Shown here one piece after another: positions 46,404-56,075 of a DNA stretch of 64,000 bases. How positions within the stretch are numbered: the first letter of the stretch is position 1; each line of letters opens with the position of its first letter. Position numbers and translations under genes: made by a program. The notes beneath the pieces were generated by a model. It was not told the origin of the DNA, ran no database searches, and was given only the letters and a program-made list of their open reading frames with translations. The DNA comes from Streptomyces cinereus (GTDB taxonomy: Bacteria; Pseudomonadota; Gammaproteobacteria; Pseudomonadales; Moraxellaceae): positions 60,563 through 124,562 of the forward strand of contig BMPS01000005.1 in NCBI GenBank assembly GCA_014647715.1, given 5' to 3'.

Positions 46404-47453
46404 ATGGCAAAGGAATTATCGATTGACGATTTATTGCGTTTTGCATTCAAAAATAAAGCCTCTGACTTACACATTTCAGCAGGCTTACCGCCGATGATTC
46501 GGGTAGATGGTGAAATTACCAAAATCAATATGCCGCCGCTTGATCACCAAAAAGTGCATAGTTTGATTTATGACATCATGAACGACAAACAACGTGCCGA
46601 TTATGAAGAGTTTTTTGAAACCGATTTTTCGTTTGAAATTCCCAATGTGGCGCGCTTTCGTGTCAATGCCTTTAACCAAAACCGGGGCGCAGGTGCGGTA
46701 TTTCGTACCATTCCATCTGAGGTATTGACGATGGAACAGCTGGGTATGGGACCGATTTTTGAGAAAATCTCTAACTACAAACGCGGCGTGGTACTGGTCA
46801 CAGGTCCAACGGGTTCGGGTAAGTCAACAACCCTTGCGGCGATGATTAACTATATCAATGAAACCCGTAAAGAACATATCTTAACCATCGAAGACCCGAT
46901 TGAATTTGTGCATCAATCAAAAAAATCCCTCATCAACCAACGTGAAGTCCACCGTGATACCTTAAGCTTTGATGCTGCGCTGCGCTCTGCCCTACGTGAA
47001 GACCCTGATGTTATTCTTGTCGGTGAGATGCGTGACCTTGAGACCATCCGCTTGGCATTGACGGCTGCTGAAACAGGACACTTGGTATTTGGGACATTGC
47101 ATACCTCATCTGCTGCCAAAACCATTGACCGTGTGGTCGACGTGTTCCCCGCCGCCGAAAAAGACATGATTCGAGCGATGTTATCTGAGTCGCTGCAAGC
47201 GGTTATCTCGCAGTCGCTACTCAAACGCCAAGCGGGTGGTCGTGTCGCCGCGCATGAAATTATGATTGGTACGCCTGCGATTCGTAACTTGATTCGTGAA
47301 AACAAAGTCGCCCAAATGTACTCTGCTATCCAAACCAGTGCAGGCGATGGTATGACCACACTCGATCAAAGCCTTCGCGAGTTGGTCAATAAGGGCGTGA
47401 TTAGCAAAGAATCGGCGCGCCAATATGCTAAACAACCTGAAAATTTTATGTGA
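46404..47453 (+). CDS. pilT: Type IV pilus retraction ATPase PilT
   Basis: Hexameric ATPase that retracts type IV pili, giving twitching motility and DNA uptake. It has 349 residues: an N-terminal PAS-like domain with KASDLHISAGLPP, Walker A GPTGSGKST (Lys 140), Asp and His boxes (EDPIEFVH and GHLVFGTLHT), and the C-terminal AIRNLIRE motif needed for retraction. The start is preceded by AAGGA. pilU follows after 49 bases. Confidence 0.98.
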   Translation: MAKELSIDDLLRFAFKNKASDLHISAGLPPMIRVDGEITKINMPPLDHQKVHSLIYDIMNDKQRADYEEFFETDFSFEIPNVARFRVNAFNQNRGAGAVFRTIPSEVLTMEQLGMGPIFEKISNYKRGVVLVTGPTGSGKSTTLAAMINYINETRKEHILTIEDPIEFVHQSKKSLINQREVHRDTLSFDAALRSALREDPDVILVGEMRDLETIRLALTAAETGHLVFGTLHTSSAAKTIDRVVDVFPAAEKDMIRAMLSESLQAVISQSLLKRQAGGRVAAHEIMIGTPAIRNLIRENKVAQMYSAIQTSAGDGMTTLDQSLRELVNKGVISKESARQYAKQPENFM

Positions 47454-47502
47454 TAACTGTTTGATAGAAACAATCTTATAAAAACAATGCGAGAGACGCG
47501 TT

Positions 47503-48657
47503 ATGGATCTTGATAAATTACTGCAGCTAATGATACAAAAAAACGGCTCCGACCTTTTTATCACCGCCGATGCGCCCATATCAATGAAAGTCAATGGTAC
47601 TATCGCGCCAGTCACCAAGTCAGCGCTGACCCCAGAGCAATCAATGACGCTGGTCAAAAGCGTGATGACGCCTGCTCAAAGCAAAGAGTTTGACGACACC
47701 CTAGAATGCCAGTTTGCCATTGTTGACAAAAACCAAACCGCCCGCTTTCGTGTTTCTGCCTTTGTCCAAAAAGACTGTGCGGGCATGGTGCTACGTAAAA
47801 TTGAAACCAAAATCCCAACGGTAGAGCAACTCAATCTACCACCGATTTTGAATGAAATTGCCATGAAAAAACGCGGCATCGTGCTACTAGTCGGCGCGAC
47901 AGGTACAGGTAAATCTACCACACTGGCAGCTATGATGGGGTATCGCAACGAGAATTCGCGCGGTCATATCATTACTATCGAAGACCCGATTGAATACCTG
48001 CATGAACATAAAGGCTGTATCATCACCCAACGCGAAGTTGGCATTGATACCAAGTCATTTGAAGCAGGATTAAAAAACGCCCTACGTCAAGCACCTGATG
48101 TGATTTTGATTGGCGAGATTCGTACCCGCGAAACCATGGATTATGCCATTCAATATGCTGAAACAGGACACTTGGTGTTTGCCACCCTACACGCCACCAA
48201 TGCCAACCAAGCGCTTGAGCGTATTATTCACTTCTTTGAAGCAAAACATCACGAGCAGATTTTGATGGATTTATCATTGAACCTTCGAGCCATTGTGGCG
48301 CAGCAACTGATTGCTACCCCTGATGGCAAAGGTCGCCGCCCTGCGATTGAAATTTTGCTCAATTCGCAACTGATTGGTGATTACATCCGTAAAGGGGAAA
48401 TCCACGAAATTAAGCCTGTCATGAAACGTTCCCGTGAAATTGGGATGCAAACCTTTGACCAAGCGTTGTTTGATTTGTATGAAAATGGCGACATCACTTA
48501 CCGCGATGCCATCCAACACGCTGATTCACCCAACGATTTACGCCTACTTATTAAGCTAGAGAGTAAATCGGCCAATAAAACCGAGGAAAGTGAGCTGGAG
48601 CTTTCACTGCAATCTGATGATAATAGCTCAGCCAATGACAACGCAATATCCTACTAA
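47503..48657 (+). CDS. pilU: PilT-like accessory retraction ATPase PilU
   Basis: PilT paralogue that works with PilT in retraction. It has 384 residues with Walker A GATGTGKST (Lys 137), EDPIEYLHEHKGCI, GHLVFATLHATNA and an acidic C-terminal tail ending LQSDDNSSANDNAISY. The N-terminus MDLDKLLQLMIQKNGSDLF is typical of PilU. GAGA upstream of ATG acts as Shine-Dalgarno. It is in the pilT operon. Confidence 0.97.
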   Translation: MDLDKLLQLMIQKNGSDLFITADAPISMKVNGTIAPVTKSALTPEQSMTLVKSVMTPAQSKEFDDTLECQFAIVDKNQTARFRVSAFVQKDCAGMVLRKIETKIPTVEQLNLPPILNEIAMKKRGIVLLVGATGTGKSTTLAAMMGYRNENSRGHIITIEDPIEYLHEHKGCIITQREVGIDTKSFEAGLKNALRQAPDVILIGEIRTRETMDYAIQYAETGHLVFATLHATNANQALERIIHFFEAKHHEQILMDLSLNLRAIVAQQLIATPDGKGRRPAIEILLNSQLIGDYIRKGEIHEIKPVMKRSREIGMQTFDQALFDLYENGDITYRDAIQHADSPNDLRLLIKLESKSANKTEESELELSLQSDDNSSANDNAISY

Positions 48658-48724
48658 CACGTAATCGTCTGCTAGTAACAATAATTTTGTAACACAAACA
48701 AGGCTCAACATGCGCCTTGTTTAT

Positions 48725-49249
48725 CTAAGCTACACTTTTTCCCAAAATTACCACATCGGCAATAAATCCGTTCATATCACAGACTTGCTTAAACTTGCCC
48801 CATGACTCAAATCCTAGCTTACCAAACATCGCAAGGCTTGGTGTATTATGGGCAAAAATGAGCGCAACAACTTGCTGCACGCCACAACTTGGCGCAACTT
48901 CGATTAAATAATTGACCAACGCCTTGCCCACGCCTTGCCCCTTGGCTTCATCTGCCACATAGATACTGATTTCAGTACTGATATGATAGGCAGGACGCGC
49001 ATATAAATCAGATAAACTGCCCCAACCGACGATTTCACCTAAACTATTTTCGGAGCGAGTTTGGGCAACCACCAACGGACGGTTGCGCGTATGAGCGTCA
49101 AACCACGCTTGCCTATCTGCCACGCTCACAGGCTGTAAATCTGCCGTGGCTTGCTTACCTGCGATACTTTGGTTATAAATTTCAACGATGCGCGGTAAAT
49201 CATCAATCGCAGCTAGGCGAATACTAAGGTTGTGATGCGCTGCAGACAT
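48725..49249 (-). CDS. GNAT N-acetyltransferase (phosphinothricin-acetyltransferase-like)
   Basis: A 174-residue GNAT with IRLAAIDDLPRIVEIYNQSI at the N-terminus, YVADEAKGQGVGKALVNYL (acetyl-CoA loop) and HNTPSLAMFGKLGFESWGKF. This pattern is shared by Pat/Bar-like and methionine sulfoximine acetyltransferases; the natural substrate is unknown. ATG 49249 has GGAG upstream. It is convergent with pilU. Confidence 0.88.
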   Translation of the reverse strand: MSAAHHNLSIRLAAIDDLPRIVEIYNQSIAGKQATADLQPVSVADRQAWFDAHTRNRPLVVAQTRSENSLGEIVGWGSLSDLYARPAYHISTEISIYVADEAKGQGVGKALVNYLIEVAPSCGVQQVVALIFAHNTPSLAMFGKLGFESWGKFKQVCDMNGFIADVVILGKSVA

Positions 49250-49368
49250 AGCGACTCCAAAATTGAACTAAAAAATGCGGCTAAAATTTGCCGAAAAATC
49301 TTATTAGCGCGTATGTTAACAACATTTTTACTTTATAATAAGCGATTTCATAAAATTGATAGTTTGCG

Positions 49369-50388
49369 ATGCCTATGAACGTGATTGACTTATCTGACTG
49401 GCTAAAAAATCCAACCCTATTACCTGATTCGGTACTGACGATTGGTAATTTTGATGGGGTACATTTGGGTCACCAAGCGATGCTGGATAAAGCCAAATCT
49501 TTGGCAAAATCTCAGCAACTTGCCAGTATGGTGATGATATTTGAACCACAGCCCCGTGAGTTTTTTAGCCCGCAAACCGCCCCTGCAAGGCTCACCAATT
49601 TGGCAGAAAAAACCCAATTGATTGCTGAACATCGTATCGATAGCTTGATTGTAGCAAATTTTGATAATGATTTTCGGAATTTATCGGCACACGATTTTGC
49701 CAAAATATTGGTCAAATTAAACGTGAAGCGCTTGGTATTGGGGGATGATTTTCGCTTTGGGCATGACCGCACTGGCGATAGTGAGTTTTTGCGTGCGTTT
49801 GGCTTGCCTGTGCAAATTTTGCATACCGTGACCGACCATGCGCATCAAGATGAGCGTGTCAGCTCAACGCGCATTCGAGACTGTTTGCAACAAGGGGACT
49901 TGGCAACCGCAAAGCATCTGCTAGGGCGAGATTATGCGATTACTGGCATGGTGGAACATGGCGATAAAATCGGTCGCACGCTTGATTTTCCCACCGCCAA
50001 TATTGCCCTAAACCGCATCAAGCCTGCCCTGCATGGGATTTTTGCGGTATCGGTTACCGCTACCGATGGCACAGATTTATCAACACTGGGGAAAAACAGT
50101 CAGACAGGCGTGCAAGGACTCACCCCAGGCAGTTTGTTTGGCGCTTGCAATGTGGGTACTCGCCCTGCGCTAAAAAATAAGTATGGGGTAGAATGGCGAC
50201 TGGAAGTCAATTTTCCGAAGTTTGATGGGGATTTATACGACAGAGAACTGACGGTGACGTTTTTGCATTTTTTACATGGGGAAAAAAATTATGCTGGGCT
50301 TGACGCGTTAAAACAAGGCATTGCCCAAGACGTGGTGGATTTACTTGACTGGCGCGAGCAGCAAGCCTTTGCGAAATCAATCCCTTAA
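49369..50388 (+). CDS. ribF: Bifunctional riboflavin kinase/FAD synthetase
   Basis: Makes FMN and then FAD. The N-terminal FAD synthetase domain has IGNFDGVHLGHQ and the RVSSTRIRD-like segment RVSSTRIRDCL. The C-terminal kinase domain has GRTLDFPTANI and the GxxNVGTRP loop. It has 339 residues. It lies upstream of ileS as in E. coli, though 387 bases with a promoter separate them. Confidence 0.96.
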   Translation: MPMNVIDLSDWLKNPTLLPDSVLTIGNFDGVHLGHQAMLDKAKSLAKSQQLASMVMIFEPQPREFFSPQTAPARLTNLAEKTQLIAEHRIDSLIVANFDNDFRNLSAHDFAKILVKLNVKRLVLGDDFRFGHDRTGDSEFLRAFGLPVQILHTVTDHAHQDERVSSTRIRDCLQQGDLATAKHLLGRDYAITGMVEHGDKIGRTLDFPTANIALNRIKPALHGIFAVSVTATDGTDLSTLGKNSQTGVQGLTPGSLFGACNVGTRPALKNKYGVEWRLEVNFPKFDGDLYDRELTVTFLHFLHGEKNYAGLDALKQGIAQDVVDLLDWREQQAFAKSIP

Positions 50389-50775
50389 TGACTTTGGCGT
50401 GTCAGCCTCCAACCTGCTACTCCTAAGCACCATACTAGGCTTACCCAAGCTAGTCCAATTCTCTGAGTCAGCAGGGTCAAAAATAACTTGCCTACACTTC
50501 TTTATACCCTGCGTTGCCGTTTGGCATTAACAGTAGGTGGGGCAACCCTTATAAGCTGGTGGAAAATTGTATCCTTCCCCAACTATCTTTAGCGTTTTCA
50601 ACTATTTTTAGCATTTTATAGCTATTTTGGTGAGTGAGATTTTTTTATGACAAACTTACCAAAATCAAGGGTGAGATAAGCCAAACCACGCTTTGTCAAT
50701 CTGCCAATTTTAACATATAATACCCTGTTATCAATTTTTTACCTTTTGCACTTTTTATAGAATACCGAGAGCTAC
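50389..50775. other. Intergenic region, ribF to ileS
   Basis: About 390 bases holding a strong promoter for ileS and a leader. An open frame overlapping the ribF end has no support. No T-box-like leader was recognised. Confidence 0.5.
50693..50721 (+). promoter_or_regulatory. Sigma70 promoter of ileS-lspA-fkpB
   Basis: TTGTCA and a perfect TATAAT with the optimal 17-base spacer, 55 bases before the ileS start. Confidence 0.75.
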
Positions 50776-53700
50776 ATGACCGACAACACTGACAATCAGT
50801 CAATCGACTATAAAGACACCCTAAACCTTGCCGATACCGTATTTCCCATGCGTGGCGACCTTGCCAAGCGCGAACCTAAATGGCTAGAACAATGGTTTGC
50901 CGACGATGTGTATGACCAAATTCGTCGCGCTCGTCAAGGTCGTGAAAAGTACGTATTGCATGATGGCCCTCCCTATGCCAACGGTCAGATTCACTTGGGT
51001 CACGTGGTAAATAAAGTGCTCAAAGACATGATTGTCAAATACAAGACGCTTGATGGTTATGACGCGCCGTATGTACCGGGTTGGGATTGTCATGGATTGC
51101 CGATTGAGCAAAAAGTAGAAGGCATTATCGGTAAAGTGGGTCAACCCCATAAAGACAAAAGCAAAAACGGTGCCATCGTGACGTCAACCGAGTTTCGCGG
51201 CGCTTGCCGTGACTATGCCAAAAGCCAAATTGACCTGCAAATGGTTGACTTTAAACGCTTGGGCGTATTGGGTGACTGGGAAAATCCTTATCTGACCATG
51301 AACTTCAAGCAAGAAGCTGATACCGTCCGTGCATTGGCAGAAATCTACAAAAACGGGCATATCACTCGTGGTATGAAGCCGGTGAATTGGTGTTTGGATT
51401 GTGGTTCGGCGCTCGCAGAAGCGGAAGTGGAATATGAAGATAAAAAATCCGATGCGATTTATGTCGGTTTTGATATCGTCAACCGTGATGCGTTAGCGGC
51501 GACTAAAGCGGTTGATGGCGCTTTGCAGGCGGTGATTTGGACCACCACGCCTTGGACGTTGCCTGCCAATCAGGCGATTACCGCAAGCGCTGAGCTAGAG
51601 TACTCCGTAGTAAAAGTCACGTTTAACAAACAAGCATTTGCTATTCCTACCACCCTAGACACGCCTAATTATTTACTTCGCCGTTTAACCAAAGACGATA
51701 AAACCGCTTTACAGGCAAGTGCATCTGACCCCTTAATTTGGGAAATGTTGCCGGAAAAACGCCACGAACCTGCCGTATTTGAGCCGTATTTCAAAAAAGC
51801 CCTTGAGCAAAAAGCCTTTGCGATTGTCGATAAAAAAACCAATAACATTATCGGCACGACCCGTTTTTATGATGATAATGTTGAAGAAAATTCGATTGCA
51901 ATTGGCTATACCTTTTTGACCCGTGAGTATTGGGGATCAGGGGCCAATGCTGAAATTAAATCAGCGATGCTAAGTCACGCCCAACCGCAGCGAGAAACGA
52001 TTTGGTTTCATGTTGCCCCTGATAATCAGCGTTCGGCTAAAGCGTTAGAAAAAATTGGCGCAACTTATCACAAAACCGCTGACAACGGTTTGGGCGAGCG
52101 CTTGTTTTATCAAATGGCAGGCGAAAAACCACAGGCGAAAATCAGCCATTTGATTGTCGCTTACAATTTAGTTCCGCATTTAATGAGTGTGTTTAACGCC
52201 AAAGAATATAGCGTTGTTGCCACCGTTAAAGGCGATGCATTGACTGTACTTAAAGCCCAGCATCCACTGATTGCCGAGCGTCAAGTGCCGATTATCACAG
52301 GCGACCACGTGACGGCAGATAGCGGTACGGGTTTGGTACACACTGCGCCCGCGCACGGTGTCGATGACTATATGGTCGGTCAAAAATTTCACCTGCCCAC
52401 TGAAAACCCAGTCGCAGGTAACGGGGTGTATTTGCCTGAAGCCAAAGTTTTTGTCGGTGAACATATTTATAAAGCGCAACCAAAAATTATTGAAACGCTC
52501 AAAGCCAGTGGCCATTTGCTCAAGCATGACGTGATTACTCACAGCTATCCGCATTGCTGGCGACACAAAACGCCGATTATTTTCCGTTCAACGCCACAAT
52601 GGTTTATCAACATGGAAAGCCAAGGTCTGCGTGAGCAAGCATTGACCGATATTCCAAAAGTGGTATGGACGCCCAGTTGGGGACAAAATCGTATCGAATC
52701 AATGATGCATGGTCGCCCAGATTGGTGTATCAGCCGCCAACGTACTTGGGGCGTGCCGATTGCCTTTTTTATCCATAAAGACACAGGCGATTTGCACCCA
52801 AATACGGCTGAGCTGATGGAAAAAGTCGCGCAAGTGATTGAGCAAGGTGGTGTGGAAGCATGGTTTGATGCCGCGGCTGAAGACTTTATCGGGGACGATG
52901 CTAAAGAGTATCAAAAATCGACCGATACGCTAGACGTGTGGTTTGACTCAGGGTCAACCAATTTTGCCGTGCTTGCCAATCGTCCCGACTTAGCCAATCC
53001 TGCCGATTTATACCTTGAAGGCTCTGACCAACATCGGGGTTGGTTCCAGTCGTCACTTTTGGTGAGTGAAGCGATTTATGGTCGTCCACCGTACAAGCAA
53101 GTGTTGACGCACGGGTTTACCGTAGATGCCAAGGGCTATAAATTATCAAAATCCAAAGGCAATACCAAAGGCTTTGAGCCGCAAGAACTTGCTAATAAAT
53201 ATGGTATTGATATCGTGCGTCTATGGGTCGGCTCAAGTGACTACCGTTACGAGATGGCGGTATCGACTGAAGGCTTTGCGCGCACTACCGATATGTATCG
53301 CCGTATTCGTAACACCATTCGTTTTTTACTGGCAAATACAGACGACTTTGACCCAGCCACCGACATGGTGGATGCTAGCAATTTGGTCAGCCTTGACAAG
53401 TACATTTTAAAACGCGCTGAGGCGGTACAAGCTGACATTCGCCAATCTTATACCAACATGGATTTTCACCAAGTGTGTCAAGCGGTGGTGGGTTTTTGTT
53501 CACAAGACTTGGGCGGTTTTTATTTAGACATCATCAAAGACCGTCAATACACCACCAAAGCCAATGGTGAAGCTCGCCGTTCAGCACAAACTGCAATTTA
53601 TCATATTGCCCATGCGTTACTGCGCTGGATTGCACCGATTTTGTCATTCACCGCACAAGAAGCCTGGGAAATCTTAAAAGGTCCGCATACAAGCAATGGC

Positions 53701-54165
53701 AATGGCTACATCTTTACCGAAGAGTGGTATGAATTCCCAGAAGTGGTATTAGATGACGTGAGCGAATCGGATTGGCAAGCGATTTTGAATGTCAAAGAAA
53801 CTGTTAACAAAGCCTATGAAATTGCGCGCACCGATAAAGTGATTAACGCCAATTTATCGGCTAATGTCACTGTATATGCACCAGATACCACCATGGCGTC
53901 ACTCAATCGATTAGGCGATGAACTCAAATTTGTGTTGATTTCAAGCCAAGCCAATGTAGCGGCGTTAACCAACCCACCAAGCGATGTGACCTATAGTGAC
54001 GAAGACAGCCAAGTGGCGGTAGTGGTCAAGCCTGCCACGGGTGAAAAATGTATCCGCTGTTGGCACATTCGCGAAGATATCGGCATCAATCCTGCCCATC
54101 CAGAAATTTGTGGTCGCTGCGTCGAGAATGTCGAAGGTCAAGGCGAGGTGCGTCATTATGCCTAA
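50776..54165 (+). CDS. ileS: Isoleucyl-tRNA synthetase with an embedded GNAT-like domain
   Basis: Class I synthetase charging tRNA-Ile. All core parts are present: HLGH (residues 73-76), the [12 protein letters not shown] editing-domain motif, the [12 protein letters not shown] editing segment, the KLSKS loop (789-793, Leu replacing the usual Met) and C-terminal zinc cysteines (CIRC and CGRC). The total of 1129 residues exceeds the usual ~940. The excess, about residues 282-454, sits inside the CP1 editing domain and reads as a complete RimJ/RimL-type GNAT fold. Flanking synthetase sequence is continuous in frame. It is followed by lspA with an 8-base overlap. Confidence 0.97.
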   Translation: MTDNTDNQSIDYKDTLNLADTVFPMRGDLAKREPKWLEQWFADDVYDQIRRARQGREKYVLHDGPPYANGQIHLGHVVNKVLKDMIVKYKTLDGYDAPYVPGWDCHGLPIEQKVEGIIGKVGQPHKDKSKNGAIVTSTEFRGACRDYAKSQIDLQMVDFKRLGVLGDWENPYLTMNFKQEADTVRALAEIYKNGHITRGMKPVNWCLDCGSALAEAEVEYEDKKSDAIYVGFDIVNRDALAATKAVDGALQAVIWTTTPWTLPANQAITASAELEYSVVKVTFNKQAFAIPTTLDTPNYLLRRLTKDDKTALQASASDPLIWEMLPEKRHEPAVFEPYFKKALEQKAFAIVDKKTNNIIGTTRFYDDNVEENSIAIGYTFLTREYWGSGANAEIKSAMLSHAQPQRETIWFHVAPDNQRSAKALEKIGATYHKTADNGLGERLFYQMAGEKPQAKISHLIVAYNLVPHLMSVFNAKEYSVVATVKGDALTVLKAQHPLIAERQVPIITGDHVTADSGTGLVHTAPAHGVDDYMVGQKFHLPTENPVAGNGVYLPEAKVFVGEHIYKAQPKIIETLKASGHLLKHDVITHSYPHCWRHKTPIIFRSTPQWFINMESQGLREQALTDIPKVVWTPSWGQNRIESMMHGRPDWCISRQRTWGVPIAFFIHKDTGDLHPNTAELMEKVAQVIEQGGVEAWFDAAAEDFIGDDAKEYQKSTDTLDVWFDSGSTNFAVLANRPDLANPADLYLEGSDQHRGWFQSSLLVSEAIYGRPPYKQVLTHGFTVDAKGYKLSKSKGNTKGFEPQELANKYGIDIVRLWVGSSDYRYEMAVSTEGFARTTDMYRRIRNTIRFLLANTDDFDPATDMVDASNLVSLDKYILKRAEAVQADIRQSYTNMDFHQVCQAVVGFCSQDLGGFYLDIIKDRQYTTKANGEARRSAQTAIYHIAHALLRWIAPILSFTAQEAWEILKGPHTSNGNGYIFTEEWYEFPEVVLDDVSESDWQAILNVKETVNKAYEIARTDKVINANLSANVTVYAPDTTMASLNRLGDELKFVLISSQANVAALTNPPSDVTYSDEDSQVAVVVKPATGEKCIRCWHIREDIGINPAHPEICGRCVENVEGQGEVRHYA
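51619..52137 (+). other. GNAT acetyltransferase-like insertion inside ileS
   Basis: Residues ~282-454 of the synthetase. The segment opens with [13 protein letters not shown], typical of Acetyltransf_3 N-termini, has the strand [12 protein letters not shown], a motif A-like [14 protein letters not shown] (385-398) and the hallmark [14 protein letters not shown] (416-429). Synthetase sequence ends at YSVVKV and resumes at [10 protein letters not shown], between two strands of the editing domain. Whether it binds acetyl-CoA is unknown; its motif A loop W-G-S-G-A is close to the Q/R-x-x-G-x-G/A pattern. Confidence 0.85.
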
Positions 54166-54706
54166 TACACAGGTAACGACTGCTGCCACTCATTCATCCA
54201 CTACCCCACCCATCAACGGCAACAAAGCCATGATGTGGTATGGTATTGCGGTTTTGGCAATGATTATTGACCAACTCACCAAGTTGTACTTTGAGCACAA
54301 CTACCAGCTGTACCAAACCACGGCGATTATTGAGCCGATTTTTAACTTTACCCTTGCCCACAACCATGGCGCGGCGTTTAGTTTTTTGGCAGATAAAGGC
54401 GGCTGGCAAAAATGGCTGTTTGGCGGACTGGCACTGGCTGTTTCCCTTGGCATCATGGCGTATCTACGCAAAATACCCCAACAAGCCAAATTATTGGCGT
54501 TGGGCTTGTCATTGGTGATGGCGGGCGCTTTGGGCAATTTGATTGATCGGGTACGCTTGGGCTATGTGATTGACTTCTTGCATGTCCACTATGGCAATGC
54601 GTGGCATTTCCCGATTTTTAATATGGCTGATGTGGCGATTAATATTGGCGTTGCGTTGATTTTAATCGATGCGTTTTTATTAGAATCCAAACGTAACACC
54701 CTTTAA
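54158..54706 (+). CDS. lspA: Lipoprotein signal peptidase (signal peptidase II)
   Basis: Aspartic membrane protease that removes lipoprotein signal peptides. It has 182 residues, four membrane helices and the two catalytic aspartates in [10 protein letters not shown] and FNMADVAIN, with NHGAAFSF in the conserved loop. The ATG at 54158 overlaps the end of ileS by eight bases, as in the E. coli ileS-lspA junction. The longer upstream frame lies inside ileS. Several lipoproteins in this window are presumable substrates. Confidence 0.97.
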   Translation: MPNTQVTTAATHSSTTPPINGNKAMMWYGIAVLAMIIDQLTKLYFEHNYQLYQTTAIIEPIFNFTLAHNHGAAFSFLADKGGWQKWLFGGLALAVSLGIMAYLRKIPQQAKLLALGLSLVMAGALGNLIDRVRLGYVIDFLHVHYGNAWHFPIFNMADVAINIGVALILIDAFLLESKRNTL

Positions 54707-54729
54707 TTTTTAGATGGATAAACAACCGC

Positions 54730-55224
54730 ATGAATCATGACATTATTACGCCAAACGAACAAACCCGCATCACTCAAGACTCAACCGTTGACTTGCATTT
54801 TGAGGTCAGCTTAGAAAATGGCACCGTCATCGACTCAACCTTTGAGCGTGGCGAACCTGTTCGCTTGGTGGTGGGTGATGGCAGTCTGCTTGAGGGGTTT
54901 GAGAAGGTACTCATCAACTTGACAGCGGGTGACACGCGCACCGCATCGCTGTCGCCTGAAGAAGCATTTGGTGAATGGAACCCTGACAACGTACAGACTT
55001 TTAGTCACGCGCAGTTTGCCGTGACTGGCAATCTGCCTGAAGTCGGCACCATGATGGAATTTGAAGACAAAGGCAAAACCACGCTCGTGGGTGTGGTCAG
55101 TGACGTCACTGAAGACGCCATCAAAGTGGATTTTAACCATCCATTGGCAGGTCAAAATATCCTGTTTAAAGTGCAGATTTTTAGAGTGACCCCCAAAGAT
55201 AGCAAAGGTATCACATTAAGCTGA
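54730..55224 (+). CDS. fkpB: FKBP-type peptidyl-prolyl isomerase FkpB (SlpA)
   Basis: A 164-residue SlyD/FkpB-type isomerase: an FKBP half with HFEVSLENGTVIDSTFERGE and GDGSLLEGFEKVL, interrupted by an IF chaperone domain (SPEEAFGEWNPDNV onward), then the closing strand VDFNHPLAGQNILFKV. It is third in the ileS-lspA-fkpB unit, 23 bases behind lspA. In E. coli ispH follows; here a terminator comes instead. Confidence 0.94.
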   Translation: MNHDIITPNEQTRITQDSTVDLHFEVSLENGTVIDSTFERGEPVRLVVGDGSLLEGFEKVLINLTAGDTRTASLSPEEAFGEWNPDNVQTFSHAQFAVTGNLPEVGTMMEFEDKGKTTLVGVVSDVTEDAIKVDFNHPLAGQNILFKVQIFRVTPKDSKGITLS

Positions 55225-55261
55225 CATTCAGCTGGCATTAAGCTAAATGGAAGCTTTTAAT

Positions 55262-55294
55262 AAAAAACCGCTGATTAACTCTCAGCGGTTTTTT
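55262..55294. terminator. Bidirectional terminator behind fkpB
   Basis: A perfect 13-bp stem AAAAAACCGCTGA/TCAGCGGTTTTTT with a 7-base loop. It can end both fkpB and the convergent minus-strand gene. Confidence 0.92.
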
Positions 55295-55302
55295 ATTGTC
55301 TA

Positions 55303-55980
55303 TCAATTAACCGTTTGGGTATCATCGTCTGCCGCATCACCTTCTTTTGCGTCTGATTGTTCTGCCAGTCTTGCACGCTGCTCAAAACGTTCGCCCGTCG
55401 CTTTAATACCCCACACCAATTCCACAAAAGCGCGGTTATTGATGAGCGGCTCATCTTCGATAATCAAAAAATAGCCCGTTTTGTTGATCCATAAAAACAC
55501 AATACTGGTATTGGGCATCAACATATCAATACTGGTAAAAAATGACACCCCATAGCCATGTACCGCCCAACCGCGCTGCTGTTGGCGTTCTAAAAAGCCA
55601 TAAAAATCGGCGGCGGCTACCGACAGCGTCTCTGCTTGTTGCTGGGTAAAGCCCATTTTTGCTAGACAAAAGCCTTCATCTGATGCAATTACGACACGGC
55701 GACTACCCGATAGGCTCGCTGCTACATATTTTAAGAAATTATCTAGCTGCACGTGCGGAGCGACCACCCGCTTGTCAATGGTTTCAATCCAACCTTCTTC
55801 GATAAACATATCTAGCCAAGTGTCACTATAACGCTCACCCCATTCCCGTGCTGTCATACTTTGTTCAGGTGCGAGCACCGCTTGTAAGGCTAGTTGCTGC
55901 TCTGAGGGATTGGCGCTTGAAAAACCATGCAATACCCCGGCAGGCGTTAAAATTACATAGATGTCGTTTTGTTCTGGCAT
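55303..55980 (-). CDS. Unknown protein, possibly with a roadblock-like middle domain
   Basis: A 225-residue protein I cannot assign. There is no signal peptide or membrane segment. Residues ~90-190 alternate strands and helices in a pattern reminiscent of roadblock/longin folds (RRVVIASDEGFCLAKMGF, then a long helix, then TSIVFLWINKTGYFLIIEDE), but this is only a visual impression. The C-terminal 30 residues are highly charged and acidic. AAGGA precedes the ATG. It lies 95 bases behind another unknown gene, downstream of the roadblock/PAS/PhnD-like group, on the same strand. Confidence 0.75.
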   Translation of the reverse strand: MPEQNDIYVILTPAGVLHGFSSANPSEQQLALQAVLAPEQSMTAREWGERYSDTWLDMFIEEGWIETIDKRVVAPHVQLDNFLKYVAASLSGSRRVVIASDEGFCLAKMGFTQQQAETLSVAAADFYGFLERQQQRGWAVHGYGVSFFTSIDMLMPNTSIVFLWINKTGYFLIIEDEPLINNRAFVELVWGIKATGERFEQRARLAEQSDAKEGDAADDDTQTVN

Positions 55981-56075
55981 GGTGTTTTCCTTAAATTTTG
56001 ATAGACGGCAAAGGTCATGTTGTCAATCACTGTGATAGGCTTGGTAAATTCAAAAGCTAATTCATTCGGCTATAA

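Noticed and set aside
50321-50530. Open frame overlapping the end of ribF
   Set aside because: It begins inside ribF in another frame, has no Shine-Dalgarno and no recognisable features.
50389-50775. Possible amino-acid-sensing leader (T-box or attenuator) before ileS
   Set aside because: No T-box sequence, leader peptide with Ile codons, or terminator/antiterminator pair was recognised.
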